In this document: positions 1-9,100 of the stretch, one piece after another | Position numbering within the stretch: position 1 is the first letter of the stretch | Layout of the letters: each line of letters begins with the position of its first letter | NCBI GenBank assembly: GCA_018241125.1 | Contig: JAFEEL010000031.1 | Location: forward strand, 19,006 to 83,005 | Direction: 5' to 3' | Length of the DNA: 64,000 nucleotides | From: Pseudomonadota bacterium | GTDB taxonomy: Bacteria > Pseudomonadota > Gammaproteobacteria > Xanthomonadales > Xanthomonadaceae | Notes under the pieces: generated by a model | Databases searched by the model: none | The model's input: only the letters and a program-made list of their open reading frames with translations | What the model was told of the DNA's origin: nothing | Program-made: the position numbers and the translations under genes

Positions 1-1140
<1,140 letters not shown>

Positions 1141-1175
1141 TCACGTAACGAATCAATCGAATCCCACGCTCTTTC

Positions 1176-1238
1176 GATTCACGATTCACGATTCACGATT
1201 CACGATTCACGATTCACGATTCACGATTCACCATTCAC
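1176..1238. repeat. Tandem heptamer array (GATTCAC)n between ibaG and murA
   Basis: Eight perfect GATTCAC units (1176-1231) are followed by one variant CATTCAC. On the minus-strand transcript they read as GTGAATC repeats, lying after ibaG and 74 bases before the murA start. The last unit (1232-1238) contains the ibaG stop codon (1235-1237). The same unit in the same orientation makes a 22-copy array between sdhA and sdhB in this window. Short tandem units like this can change copy number by slippage. Confidence 0.95.
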
Positions 1239-1468
1239 GCCCCTGCCTCAGCCGGCGTGAGCGTTTGCAGCGACAGCGCGTGAATCTCGCCGCCCATGCG
1301 CTCGCCGAGCGTCGCATAGACCATGCGATGGCGTGCGAGCGGCAACTTGCCGGTGAACGCTGCGCTGACTACCTGCGCCTCGAAATGCACGCCGTCGTCG
1401 CCGCGTACCGCGACTTTCGCATCGGGCAATCCGGCTTGGATGAGTCTGCAAATATGGTCAGCGTCCAT
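1235..1468 (-). CDS. ibaG: BolA/IbaG family protein
   Basis: This is a 77-residue BolA-fold protein (MDADHICRLIQ start). BolA/IbaG proteins pair with monothiol glutaredoxins in iron-sulfur cluster handling and acid-stress response. The family signature region around AFTGKLPLARHRMVYATLG, with its conserved His and Arg, is present, and the length matches IbaG (about 80-90 residues). I chose ATG 1468 because a GGAG lies 5 bases upstream; ATG 1483 is an in-frame alternative adding five residues. The gene sits directly upstream of murA on the same strand, as in many gammaproteobacteria. Its TGA stop lies inside the downstream heptamer repeat. Confidence 0.88.
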   Translation of the reverse strand: MDADHICRLIQAGLPDAKVAVRGDDGVHFEAQVVSAAFTGKLPLARHRMVYATLGERMGGEIHALSLQTLTPAEAGA

Positions 1469-1511
1469 CACGGCTCCGGGCATGGCCCGGAACCGCCGGG
1501 GCGTGCGTTAC

Positions 1512-1525
1512 ACTAGCCTGCTAGT
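1512..1525. promoter_or_regulatory. Inverted repeat in the ibaG/kdsD divergent intergenic region
   Basis: ACTAG-CCTG-CTAGT, a perfect 5-bp inverted repeat, lies in the gap between the divergent ibaG (start 1468) and kdsD (start 1537 or 1558). The surrounding bases (GTTACACTAG, CTAGTTTACAC) are AT-richer than the flanks, as expected for a promoter region. A role as operator or divergent promoter is inference only. Confidence 0.3.
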
Positions 1526-1536
1526 TTACACCGACC

Positions 1537-2556
1537 GTGCCCGGGATCGCCGCCTCGATGTCTGCGCAGATGCTTGCACACCCGCAATCCGCCGCCCTGC
1601 TCGATGCCGGCCGACGCGTGCTGGCGATCGAGATCAGCGCGCTGCAGGCATTGCGCGAGCGACTGGACGAAAGCTTCGCCGCCGCCTGCCAGCGCATGCT
1701 GGCTTGCCGTGGTCGCGTCGTTGCCACCGGAATGGGCAAGTCCGGGCACATCGCGCGCAAGATCGCCGCAACCTTGGCGTCCACCGGCACGCCCGCGTTC
1801 TACGTGCATCCGGGCGAAGCCAGCCACGGCGATCTGGGCATGATCACCGACACCGATCTGGTGTTGGCGGTGACGAACTCCGGCGAAACCGAGGAACTGC
1901 TGGCGATCGTTCCGGCGCTCAAACGCCAAGGCAATGGCCTGATCGTGTTGAGCGGGCGACCGGAGTCGAGTATCGCCAAGGTCGCCGACGTGCATCTGGA
2001 CGTGAGCGTGCCCGAAGAAGCCTGCCCGCTGGGGCTGGCGCCGACCTCCAGCACCACCGCCGCGCTGGCGATGGGCGACGCACTGGCGGTGGCACTGCTG
2101 GAAGCGCGTGGTTTCAGCCGCGACGACTTCGCCCGCTCGCACCCGGCCGGCAGCCTCGGTCGCCGCTTGCTGCTGCGCATCGGCGACATCATGCACGCAG
2201 GCAACGACACGCCGCGCGTCGACGCGAACGCAAGCTTGACGCAAGCGCTGGTGGAAATGAGCCGCAAGCGGTTGGGCATGACAGCGATCGTCGACGACGA
2301 GGGCGCGTTACTGGGCGTGTTCACCGACGGCGACCTGCGCCGCGCGCTCGACGATGCCCGCATCGACCTGCGCCACGCGCGCGTGGCCGACGTGATGACC
2401 CGCAACCCCAAGGCCATCGCCGCCGACAGCCTTGCCGTGGAAGCCGCCCGGCTGATGGAGGAACACCGCATCAACGCTCTGCCGGTGATCGACACCAACC
2501 GCCGCGTGGTCGGCGCGCTGAACATCCACGACCTGCTCAAGGCGAGGGTGGTGTGA
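1537..2556 (+). CDS. kdsD: D-arabinose 5-phosphate isomerase (KdsD/KpsF)
   Basis: The enzyme converts ribulose 5-phosphate to arabinose 5-phosphate, the first step of Kdo synthesis for LPS. The 339-residue length matches the family. An N-terminal SIS sugar-isomerase domain (about residues 45-185, with GMGKSGHIARKIAATLAS and HPGEASHGDLGM) is followed by two CBS domains (about 210-270 and 280-335). The start is GTG 1537; ATG 1558 is a shorter alternative, and neither has a clear Shine-Dalgarno. In related genomes kdsC-lptC-lptA-lptB follow immediately. Here they resume only at 10855, after an accessory insertion. Confidence 0.95.
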   Translation: MPGIAASMSAQMLAHPQSAALLDAGRRVLAIEISALQALRERLDESFAAACQRMLACRGRVVATGMGKSGHIARKIAATLASTGTPAFYVHPGEASHGDLGMITDTDLVLAVTNSGETEELLAIVPALKRQGNGLIVLSGRPESSIAKVADVHLDVSVPEEACPLGLAPTSSTTAALAMGDALAVALLEARGFSRDDFARSHPAGSLGRRLLLRIGDIMHAGNDTPRVDANASLTQALVEMSRKRLGMTAIVDDEGALLGVFTDGDLRRALDDARIDLRHARVADVMTRNPKAIAADSLAVEAARLMEEHRINALPVIDTNRRVVGALNIHDLLKARVV

Positions 2557-2602
2557 GGCGGGATTGGAGCCGCAGGAACGCTTTCAACGATCAGAAAGTA
2601 CA

Positions 2603-2620
2603 GTTGACAGCATTGTCAAC
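2603..2620. promoter_or_regulatory. Palindromic operator candidate for the higBA-like pair
   Basis: GTTGACA-GCAT-TGTCAAC is a perfect inverted repeat with 7-bp arms and a 4-bp spacer. It ends 18 bases upstream of the toxin ATG (2639). The HTH antitoxins of this family usually repress their own operon by binding such a palindrome. The left arm also contains TTGACA, a possible -35 element. The palindrome is seen directly; the regulatory role is inferred. Confidence 0.6.
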
Positions 2621-2638
2621 CATGGTTCACAGTTCCCC

Positions 2639-2941
2639 ATGGTCGAGATCCTCAAGAGCGCCATTTTCGACGCGTGGCTGTCGGGATTGCGCGACCTGCA
2701 TGCGCGAGGGCGCATCCAGGCAAGGGTCGACCGCTTGGCGATCGGCCATCTTGGCGACGTCAAGTCGGTTGGCGAGGGCGTGAGTGAGCTGCGCATCGAC
2801 TACGGCCCCGGCTACCGGGTGTATTTCCTGCGGCGTGGTGCGGCGCTGATCGTGTTGTTGTGTGGCGGCGACAAGGCCACGCAGGCTGCGGATATCGCTG
2901 CGGCCAAACGCATCGCCGCTCAACGGAAGAAATGGACATGA
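2639..2941 (+). CDS. RelE/HigB-superfamily toxin (addiction-module killer type)
   Basis: This is a 100-residue protein from ATG 2639 (MVEILKSAIFDAWLSGLRDL). It matches the HigB-like 'addiction module killer' family, which have the RelE fold and are typically mRNA-cleaving ribonucleases. Diagnostic stretches are ARVDRLAIGHLGDVKSV, ELRIDYGPGYRVYFLRRG and LLCGGDKATQAADIAAAKRI. An upstream in-frame start at 2564 would add residues across the palindromic operator, so I prefer 2639. The toxin stop overlaps the antitoxin start by four bases (ATGA), so the pair is translationally coupled. Toxin before antitoxin is normal for higBA. Confidence 0.88.
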   Translation: MVEILKSAIFDAWLSGLRDLHARGRIQARVDRLAIGHLGDVKSVGEGVSELRIDYGPGYRVYFLRRGAALIVLLCGGDKATQAADIAAAKRIAAQRKKWT

Positions 2942-3231
2942 CGCGCGAAACTTTCAGCCGTTACGACTCCGCCGACTACCTCAAGACCGAGGCGGATATA
3001 GCCGCCTACCTCGACGCCTGTATGGACGAGGGCGGCGACGACCCGTCCTTCATTGCCCACGCGCTGGGTGTGGTGGCGCGCGCGCGCAACATGAGCCACT
3101 TGGCACGCGACACCGGCCTGACCCGTGAGGGGCTCTACAAGGCGCTCTCGGGCGACGGCAACCCCAGCTTCGCCACGGTACTCAAGGTAGCGCGCGCGCT
3201 GGGCCTGAAGCTGGCCTTCCAGCCGGCGTGA
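2938..3231 (+). CDS. HTH antitoxin of the HigA-like 'addiction module antidote' family
   Basis: This is a 97-residue protein with a C-terminal helix-turn-helix (about residues 53-90: MSHLARDTGLTREGLYKALSG, then the conserved NPSFATVLKVARALGLKL). The N-terminal DYLKTEADIAAYLDACMDEG stretch is typical of this antidote family. It should neutralise the adjacent RelE-type toxin and repress the operon, probably through the palindrome at 2603-2620. The start at 2938 overlaps the toxin stop (ATGA); ATG 2932 is also in frame. Confidence 0.88.
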   Translation: MTRETFSRYDSADYLKTEADIAAYLDACMDEGGDDPSFIAHALGVVARARNMSHLARDTGLTREGLYKALSGDGNPSFATVLKVARALGLKLAFQPA

Positions 3232-3252
3232 GCCGGAAACCGGAAACGGAAA

Positions 3253-3277
3253 GGGCCAGAGTGAATTCTCGTTTGAA
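3253..3277. repeat. Left flanking inverted repeat of RAYT module 1
   Basis: This 25-base sequence begins GGGCCAGAGTGAAT and ends CGTTTGAA. It matches the reverse complement of 4106-4130 downstream of the RAYT gene at 21 of 25 positions. REP-like elements in opposite orientation around a RAYT gene are the typical arrangement for these single-copy transposases. Confidence 0.7.
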
Positions 3278-3389
3278 AAGCCCGCCTATGCGCACGTAGG
3301 AATCGGCCTACAGGCCTATCCGTGGCCCACCGACACCAGGCACGACCCGGCTACGGCACTCTGCAACCTGTCGCCGCGCCGGAACCGCC

Positions 3390-4100
3390 ATGCCACGCCG
3401 CCCACGTCTCGAACTGCCGGGAGTGCCCCTTCATGTGACCCATCGCGGCGTCAACCGCGCCGCCGTGTTCCTCGACGACGAGGATCACGCCACCTACCGC
3501 CAGTTCTTGCGCGAGGCGCTCGCCGAGCACGGCATCGCCCTGCACGCCTATGTGTTGATGACCAACCACGTCCACTTGCTGCTCACCGCGCCCGCGCCCG
3601 GTCGGCTGTCCCGCGCCATGAGCCGCCTCGGCCAACGTTACGTGCCCTTGTTCAATCGCAAGCACGGACGCACCGGCACGCTGTGGGAAGGTCGCTTCAA
3701 GTCGTGCGTCGTGGATTCGAGCGGCTACCTGGCGCGCGTGCACCGCTACATCGAACTCAATCCCGTGCGCGCGGCCATGGTGGCCGACCCCGAGCACTAC
3801 CGCTGGTCCAGCGTGCACGCCAGCGTCGGCACGGCGTCCGATTCGCTACTCACGCCTCACCCGGCGTTTCTGGCGATCGCCAGCGATCCGGCCGAGCGCG
3901 GCCGTCTGCATCGCCAATGGCTACGGGAAGCGCTCCACGATGATGAACTACGCGCCATCCGGATCCATTTGCAGCAGGAACGCGCACTCGGCTCGCCCAG
4001 GTTTCAGGAGATGGTCGAAAAAACCTTGAACCGCCCGGTGGCCGTCAGGCCGAGGGGCCGACCGCCGAGCACGCCTGCCGACTTCATCGAACGGGCGTGA
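3390..4100 (+). CDS. REP-associated tyrosine transposase (RAYT), module 1
   Basis: This is a 236-residue Y1-type HUH nuclease of the IS200/IS605-like RAYT family. The HUH pair is in MTNHVHLLL (His60, His62). The candidate nucleophilic tyrosine is Tyr120 in HRYIELNPVRA, and GTLWEGRFKS is a family landmark. RAYTs are domesticated transposases that process REP palindromes. Here 25-base inverted repeats flank the gene (3253-3277 and 4106-4130). The right-hand repeat is tandemly duplicated and has been split by an IS10-like element. It is one of two RAYTs in the window; the other (60569-61270) keeps its catalytic residues at the same positions. Confidence 0.92.
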   Translation: MPRRPRLELPGVPLHVTHRGVNRAAVFLDDEDHATYRQFLREALAEHGIALHAYVLMTNHVHLLLTAPAPGRLSRAMSRLGQRYVPLFNRKHGRTGTLWEGRFKSCVVDSSGYLARVHRYIELNPVRAAMVADPEHYRWSSVHASVGTASDSLLTPHPAFLAIASDPAERGRLHRQWLREALHDDELRAIRIHLQQERALGSPRFQEMVEKTLNRPVAVRPRGRPPSTPADFIERA

Positions 4101-4129
4101 GGCGATTCAAACGGATATTTACTCTGGCC
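4090..4129. repeat. Direct repeat, left copy (right flank of RAYT 1)
   Basis: This 40-base stretch, from AACGGGCGTGAGG to ACTCTGGCC, spans the RAYT stop codon and the right inverted repeat. An identical copy is at 5488-5527, on the far side of the IS. Removing the IS and one target copy leaves a tandem duplication with a 48-bp period. The duplication is therefore independent of the IS, which landed in the first copy. Confidence 0.9.
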
Positions 4130-5470
4130 CTGAGGTATCCCCACAAAATATCCAATCGGTGCAATGCTTTGCGTCGCATCGATGCGTGACAGTGCACGCA
4201 TGATGCAGCCATTCTTGCGGTTACCAGGCCTCAAGAGACTGCACCATGCGCGCAACCCAAGTATTGCAAAGATGTCTTTCCGATGCGCTCGTTCCGATGC
4301 ATGCAAGCCGTTGCGCGGTACTGCTCAAAGCGACCGAGGCGTTGCTGGAGGGACGTCGGCTGACCTTGATGGATGTAGCGCGATCCTGGCCCACCGCACA
4401 GCGCGTTCGCGCTCCGCTCAAGGCGTTTGATCGGCTGTTGAGCAATCGCCATTTGCAGGCCGAGCGGGAGTCGTTGCATGCGGCGATGGCGGTCTGGCTG
4501 TTGCGCCAGCCGCAGCCGGTGATCGTGGTGGACTGGTGCGATCTGAAGGCCGATCGAAGCCAGCATTTGCTCCGGGCGGCCGTTGCCGTGGGGGGTCGCA
4601 CGCTGACTCTGCTGGATGCGGTGTTCCCTGACGGCATGCAGGGATCGCCCGTGGCGGAGAAGCAGTTCCTGAAGCAATTGGCCGCACTGATTCCGGCCGG
4701 ATCCACCCCGATCATCGTTACCGACGCTGGCTTTCGCGCACCTTGGTTCCGTCAGGTGGAAGCATTGGGATGGCATTGGCTGGGCCGGCTGCGGCATCGC
4801 ACGTTGATCAAGCCGGTGACCGAGGAACTGGCCGAAGACTGGGTGCCTTGCAAGGCCCTGTACGCTTTGGCGCTGGCTGCGCCACGCGATCTGGGGTTGA
4901 TGCATATCGTACGCAACGCGCCGATGGTGGCGCGTACGGTGCTGCATGCCAAGCCACCGCAGCATCGCAAGTCCTACACCCGCCGCGGCCAGCCGCGGCG
5001 CAGCAAGATCAGCCTGCAAAGCGCAGCGCGCGAACGCGAGCCATGGCTGCTGATAGCTTCACCCGAACTGGAAGCCTTGAGTGCGCGGCAGGTGATCGGC
5101 CTGTACGCCCGACGCATGCAGATCGAGTTGGCGTTCCGCGATCTGAAGTCGCACCGCTACGGCCAAGGCTTTGAAGACAGCCTCACACGCAAAGGATCGC
5201 GCATCGAGATCCTGCTGTTGATCCATACCCTGGCAGCCTTCGCATCCTGGCTCGTCGGCATGGCATGCGAACGCATGGGCATCGATCAATGGCTCAACCC
5301 GCGCCGATCCACCCGCCGCCTGTATTCGGTCATGCGTCTGGGACGCGAAGCGCTCGTGCGAAGGTGGCTCGACTGGACCGTCGAACAGCTCATCGGGCAA
5401 CTCATAAAACCGCTGCCTGCTCTACAAGATCAGCTCGCGTTGCCGGTGTGAATTCGTGGGGATACCTCAG
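4130..5470 (+). mobile_element. Complete IS10-like (IS4 family) insertion sequence, 1341 bp
   Basis: The ends are inverted repeats: CTGAGGTATCCCCAC at 4130-4144 and its exact complement at 5456-5470, with partial matching for five further bases. The CTGA...ATCCCC ends resemble those of IS10. A 9-bp target duplication, ACTCTGGCC, is present at 4121-4129 and 5471-5479; nine bases is the IS10-group size. The single transposase gene is full length. Exact target duplications and an intact gene suggest recent insertion. The target was the REP-like repeat downstream of the RAYT. Confidence 0.95.
4246..5451 (+). CDS. IS4-family (IS10-like) transposase
   Basis: This is a 401-residue DDE transposase. 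The probable catalytic residues are in IVVDWCDLK (first Asp), IIVTDAGFRAPWF (second Asp) and YARRMQIELAFRDLKSHRYG, the YREK-like region carrying the Glu. The length matches IS10-type transposases (about 400 residues). It lies within inverted repeats and a 9-bp duplication, with no frameshift, so it is probably active. The start at 4246 (MRATQVLQRCL) is about 115 bases inside the left end. Confidence 0.93.
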   Translation: MRATQVLQRCLSDALVPMHASRCAVLLKATEALLEGRRLTLMDVARSWPTAQRVRAPLKAFDRLLSNRHLQAERESLHAAMAVWLLRQPQPVIVVDWCDLKADRSQHLLRAAVAVGGRTLTLLDAVFPDGMQGSPVAEKQFLKQLAALIPAGSTPIIVTDAGFRAPWFRQVEALGWHWLGRLRHRTLIKPVTEELAEDWVPCKALYALALAAPRDLGLMHIVRNAPMVARTVLHAKPPQHRKSYTRRGQPRRSKISLQSAAREREPWLLIASPELEALSARQVIGLYARRMQIELAFRDLKSHRYGQGFEDSLTRKGSRIEILLLIHTLAAFASWLVGMACERMGIDQWLNPRRSTRRLYSVMRLGREALVRRWLDWTVEQLIGQLIKPLPALQDQLALPV

Positions 5471-5487
5471 ACTCTGGCCCCTTTTCC

Positions 5488-5527
5488 AACGGGCGTGAGG
5501 CGATTCAAACGGATATTTACTCTGGCC
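5488..5527. repeat. Direct repeat, right copy
   Basis: This 40-base copy is identical to 4090-4129. It is followed by a run of CCCCTTTTT and CTGACCCCTTTTT, which look like further pieces of the same RAYT-associated repeat family. The copy contains no coding sequence. Confidence 0.9.
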
Positions 5528-5564
5528 CCTTTTTCACCTGCTGACCCCTTTTTCCTCACCAAAT

Positions 5565-6182
5565 TCAGCAGGGGAAGCGCGCCAGGAAAAAATGCGATGT
5601 AAGACCTGTGAATCGAAGGAATGGCCGAGTCAATGTTGGCCCGCAGCTTAATTCAGTTTTATCTGCTCTCTCGATCCAAGCAGATGAACGCCGACTTGGG
5701 GGCAAATCCAATTCATCGCTCTCATCATATACATAGCCCCTTCCCGCTCCAATCATTCCGTCCGTATCCCACACCAAGAGTTTAGGCTGGCCGTTCACAC
5801 GAGGCGCGGCGTCTACCTCTTTCAAAAGCGAGGAACGCATGAAGAAAAAACGGACTTCGTCGCCGAAGTCGTTCAGCATATACATGCTCTGCGGCAAGCA
5901 AGAAGCGAAAGCCAGAAAGCATGCCAAAGCAGCAAAACTACAGATCGCATTAACCCTTTGTTTGTGACGTAGAGCACTTATTGCATAAGTCACGGCCACC
6001 ATGGAATTCAACATCCATGCGATCAGCAAACACGCAACCACCAAGATGTATCCGGCAACCGCTCCAAGATTTGTAGCGCGCAAGCATACAACGATTATTG
6101 GAATGCCGAATCCGAAAGCCCAGAGCAGCCCGAATACCTTTCGACTTTTCGGAGAGGGCACAAGCGGCTGAACTTGAGACAT
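5565..6182 (-). CDS. Candidate Rhs immunity protein (membrane protein of unknown family)
   Basis: This 205-residue protein belongs to no family I recognise. It has three likely membrane segments (about residues 17-38, 43-65 and 81-100), then a soluble C-terminal half with DTDGMIGAGRGYVYDESDELD. It begins 14 bases after the stop of the Rhs gene on the same strand and is clearly AT-richer than the housekeeping genes. A small AT-rich gene directly after an Rhs C-terminus is the usual place for the cognate immunity gene. Membrane segments would fit immunity to a periplasm- or membrane-acting toxin. Function is inferred from position only. Confidence 0.6.
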   Translation of the reverse strand: MSQVQPLVPSPKSRKVFGLLWAFGFGIPIIVVCLRATNLGAVAGYILVVACLLIAWMLNSMVAVTYAISALRHKQRVNAICSFAALACFLAFASCLPQSMYMLNDFGDEVRFFFMRSSLLKEVDAAPRVNGQPKLLVWDTDGMIGAGRGYVYDESDELDLPPSRRSSAWIERADKTELSCGPTLTRPFLRFTGLTSHFFLARFPC

Positions 6183-6196
6183 TCTCGTTATCCCAG

Positions 6197-9100
6197 TTAC
6201 TTTTTATGAATCTGAGTGTCATCAGGAGGTGCGGGGTACACAGACTCCACAGCTTGGAGCGAAGTGGTTTCTGTAAACGCAGAACCATCATTAAGAATGT
6301 TGTCGCCGGCGAAGGGAATATGAACGGCCGGGAGGGTGAGCGAAGCCCAAGGAGCCATGCACATGGCTTGGCCGTTCTCCACCGGACCTAGCTTTCCTAA
6401 ACTAGCGGCTATCCACCCATTGTTCCACCAAGTGACTTGGCTAGAATTGCCTGCATTAGAAGAAATACCAAATGCGATAGTTCCGACTAGCGTATCCATC
6501 TCCCACATCGAGTACCCTGCACCATACATGTACACACCGACGGCGAAGTTTGAAGCGTTCGTCCATTCCGACCAGAAAGTTCCACCATCTGTTGCACTCG
6601 CGCCTTGCCGTTGGAAATCGTAGATTCCAAAATGTCCGACGTAGGCGTTTGAACCCAAAAATCCATAAGCGGCACCGATGGTTTCGATCCCTCCAAAGTT
6701 CGCATTTGCAGGCGCATAGAAAAATTGTCCGCTTGGTGCTTGGTAGAGTACGGAACCCGGAGGTACTGAATGATTCACCGTCAGGGATGGAGTTTCCCCG
6801 AAGGGGTCTCCTGCCATGACGGGTGCGTTATCTACGTATTCAAATGTATTGAGCCCTCCAGCCAACCCCATCGGATCTGATTCCACGTACCGCCCCACGC
6901 TCGCATCGTAGTCGCGGAAGCCGTTGTTCCACAGCCCGGTCTCGGCATCATAGTACTGCCCCGGGAAGCCGATGTTCAGCCCGCCGATGCTGTCCTGGGT
7001 CACGGTGCGGTCGAAGGCGAAGTTGTTGGCCCGCCAGACCACCGCCTTGGCGGCGTTGGTGACGATCTCCGGCCGCCCGAGCTGGTCGGTGTGAACCATG
7101 TCCAGCGCGCCGCCGCGCACCATGCCCACCAGCGCGCCGCCCATCCAGATGTAGTCGGTCATGCCGGCGTTGCCGTTCTCGCTCAGCAGCGAGCCGTCGG
7201 TCGCGTACACGAAGTGCGTCCAGTTGCCGCCGGTGGCCTTGTACACGCGCCGCCCTTGCGGATCGACGTGGTAGCTCGTGGTCGCGCCGCCCTTGGCGGA
7301 GCTGTCCATGCGGTTGAACGGGTCGTAGTGGAAGGCGATCGCGCCATTGGTGCCGCTGTCGCTGATGCGGTTGCCGTTGGCGTCGTAGCCGAAGGTGCGG
7401 GGGCCGGTTCCGGTCAGCCCGTTCAGCTCGTTGCTGGCCGGGGCCAGCGTGTAACCGGTGCTGGCCGTGCCAACCGACTGGCTGCTGCGGTTGCTGTCGG
7501 CATCGTAGCCCCAGGCCGTGTTGCCAGAACCCGAGGTCGCCCCGGTCAGGCGGATCAGCGGGTCGTAGCTGAAGCTTTGGGTCAGGCCGGCGTTGACGCC
7601 GTTGGTGATCGCGGTGATCGAGTTGTCGGCGTCGTAGCGGAAGGTCAGGCTCTGCAGCACCGTGCTCGAGGGAATCGTCGTGCTGATGCCGGTCAGGCGG
7701 CCGTCCAGGTCGTAGTTGTTGCCGCGCACCAGGCCGTTGCCGTAGGTCCAGCCGGCGACGCCCGCATACGGCTGGTAGGACAGGCCGGTGGCGACGTTGC
7801 TGGTGATGCCGTTGATGGTCGCGGTCACCGCTGCCAACTTGCCGGCGGTGTAGGCGTAGTTGGCAGCCACGCCGTTCGGATAGGTCACTCCGGTCACCCG
7901 GCCCAGGCTGTCGTAGGCGTAGGCGGTGTTGTAGTTATTGCCGGCCACGGTGCTGCTCTGGCTGGCCACCCAGCCTTCCGGCGTGTAGCTGGTGGTCAGG
8001 GTGTCGGTGTAGCCGCTGAAGGCATCCGATACGCTGCACAGGCGGCCCACGCCGTGGGTGCAGGTGTCGTAGGCGAAGGTCTGCGTCTGGCCACCGGCAG
8101 TCGCCGTCGCCACCCGGTTGAGCCCGTCATAGCCATACGTGGTGACCATGCCGTCGGCGCGCTTGAAGCTGGTCTTGCGGCCGCCCGCGTCCCAGGTGAA
8201 CGACACCGTGCCGGTATCCGGGCTTGACTGCGCCCACATCTGGCCGAAGCCATCGTACACGTAGGTCGTGACCAGGAAGCGCGGATCCACGATCGACTTC
8301 ACGCGGTCGCCGGCGTCGTAACTGATGGCGGTGAAGCCGTCATTGGCATCGACCGAGCCGATCTTGCGGTTCAGGTGGTCGTAGACGTAGGTGGTGACGT
8401 GGCCCAGAGAATCGGTGGTCGCGATGACGTTGCCGTTCTTGTCGTAGCCGTTGACGAAGTTCTGGTTGTTGTTGCCGGTGGATTTCCACACGCGCCCGAG
8501 GCCGTCGTAGGTGCGGAAGGCCGAGCTGACGGTGGTGGAGGTGCCGACGAAGCCAAAGGCCCACGCCGCGCAGTCGGGTTCACCCTCCTTGTCCTTGAAC
8601 GGCTTGATGCAGCTTTCTTTCCACACTCCGTTCTTGGCGGTCTCGTCGATCTCGACGACTTCGCCGGCGGTGTTGTAGAGGTAATCCTCTTCTTCGAGGT
8701 TGGCGCCGCCGGCGACGGTGCCGCCAGTCGCGCGGTACTTCGCGATCAGGCGGCGGGTGTCGTCGTATTCGTAATTTTCGGTGACGGCATCCGGCGTGGT
8801 CACGCTGGCGAGCTGCCCCGACGGGGTGTACATGTAGGTCGTGTTCGCGGCCACGCCGTTCGGCGCGGTCTGCACGTTGGTCACCTGCCCGAGCGTGTTG
8901 TAGGTGTAAACCGTCTTGTCGCCGTTGGGCCCGACCATCTGTCCCGGCTCGCCCAGCGCGTTGTAGCCGCTCCAGGTCGTGGTCTGCCCGAGATTGTTCC
9001 TGACCGCAATCACGTCGCCTGCGATGCTGTAGCTGGAGGTGACCTGATCGCTGTTGCCGGCGACCGGCCCGTTCGCAACCATCGTCAGCAGCATGCCGTT

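Noticed and set aside
7091-8227. 378-codon plus-strand frame antisense to the first Rhs gene
   Set aside because: It is Val/Ala/Gly-rich and created by the repetitive YD-repeat codons of the opposite strand.
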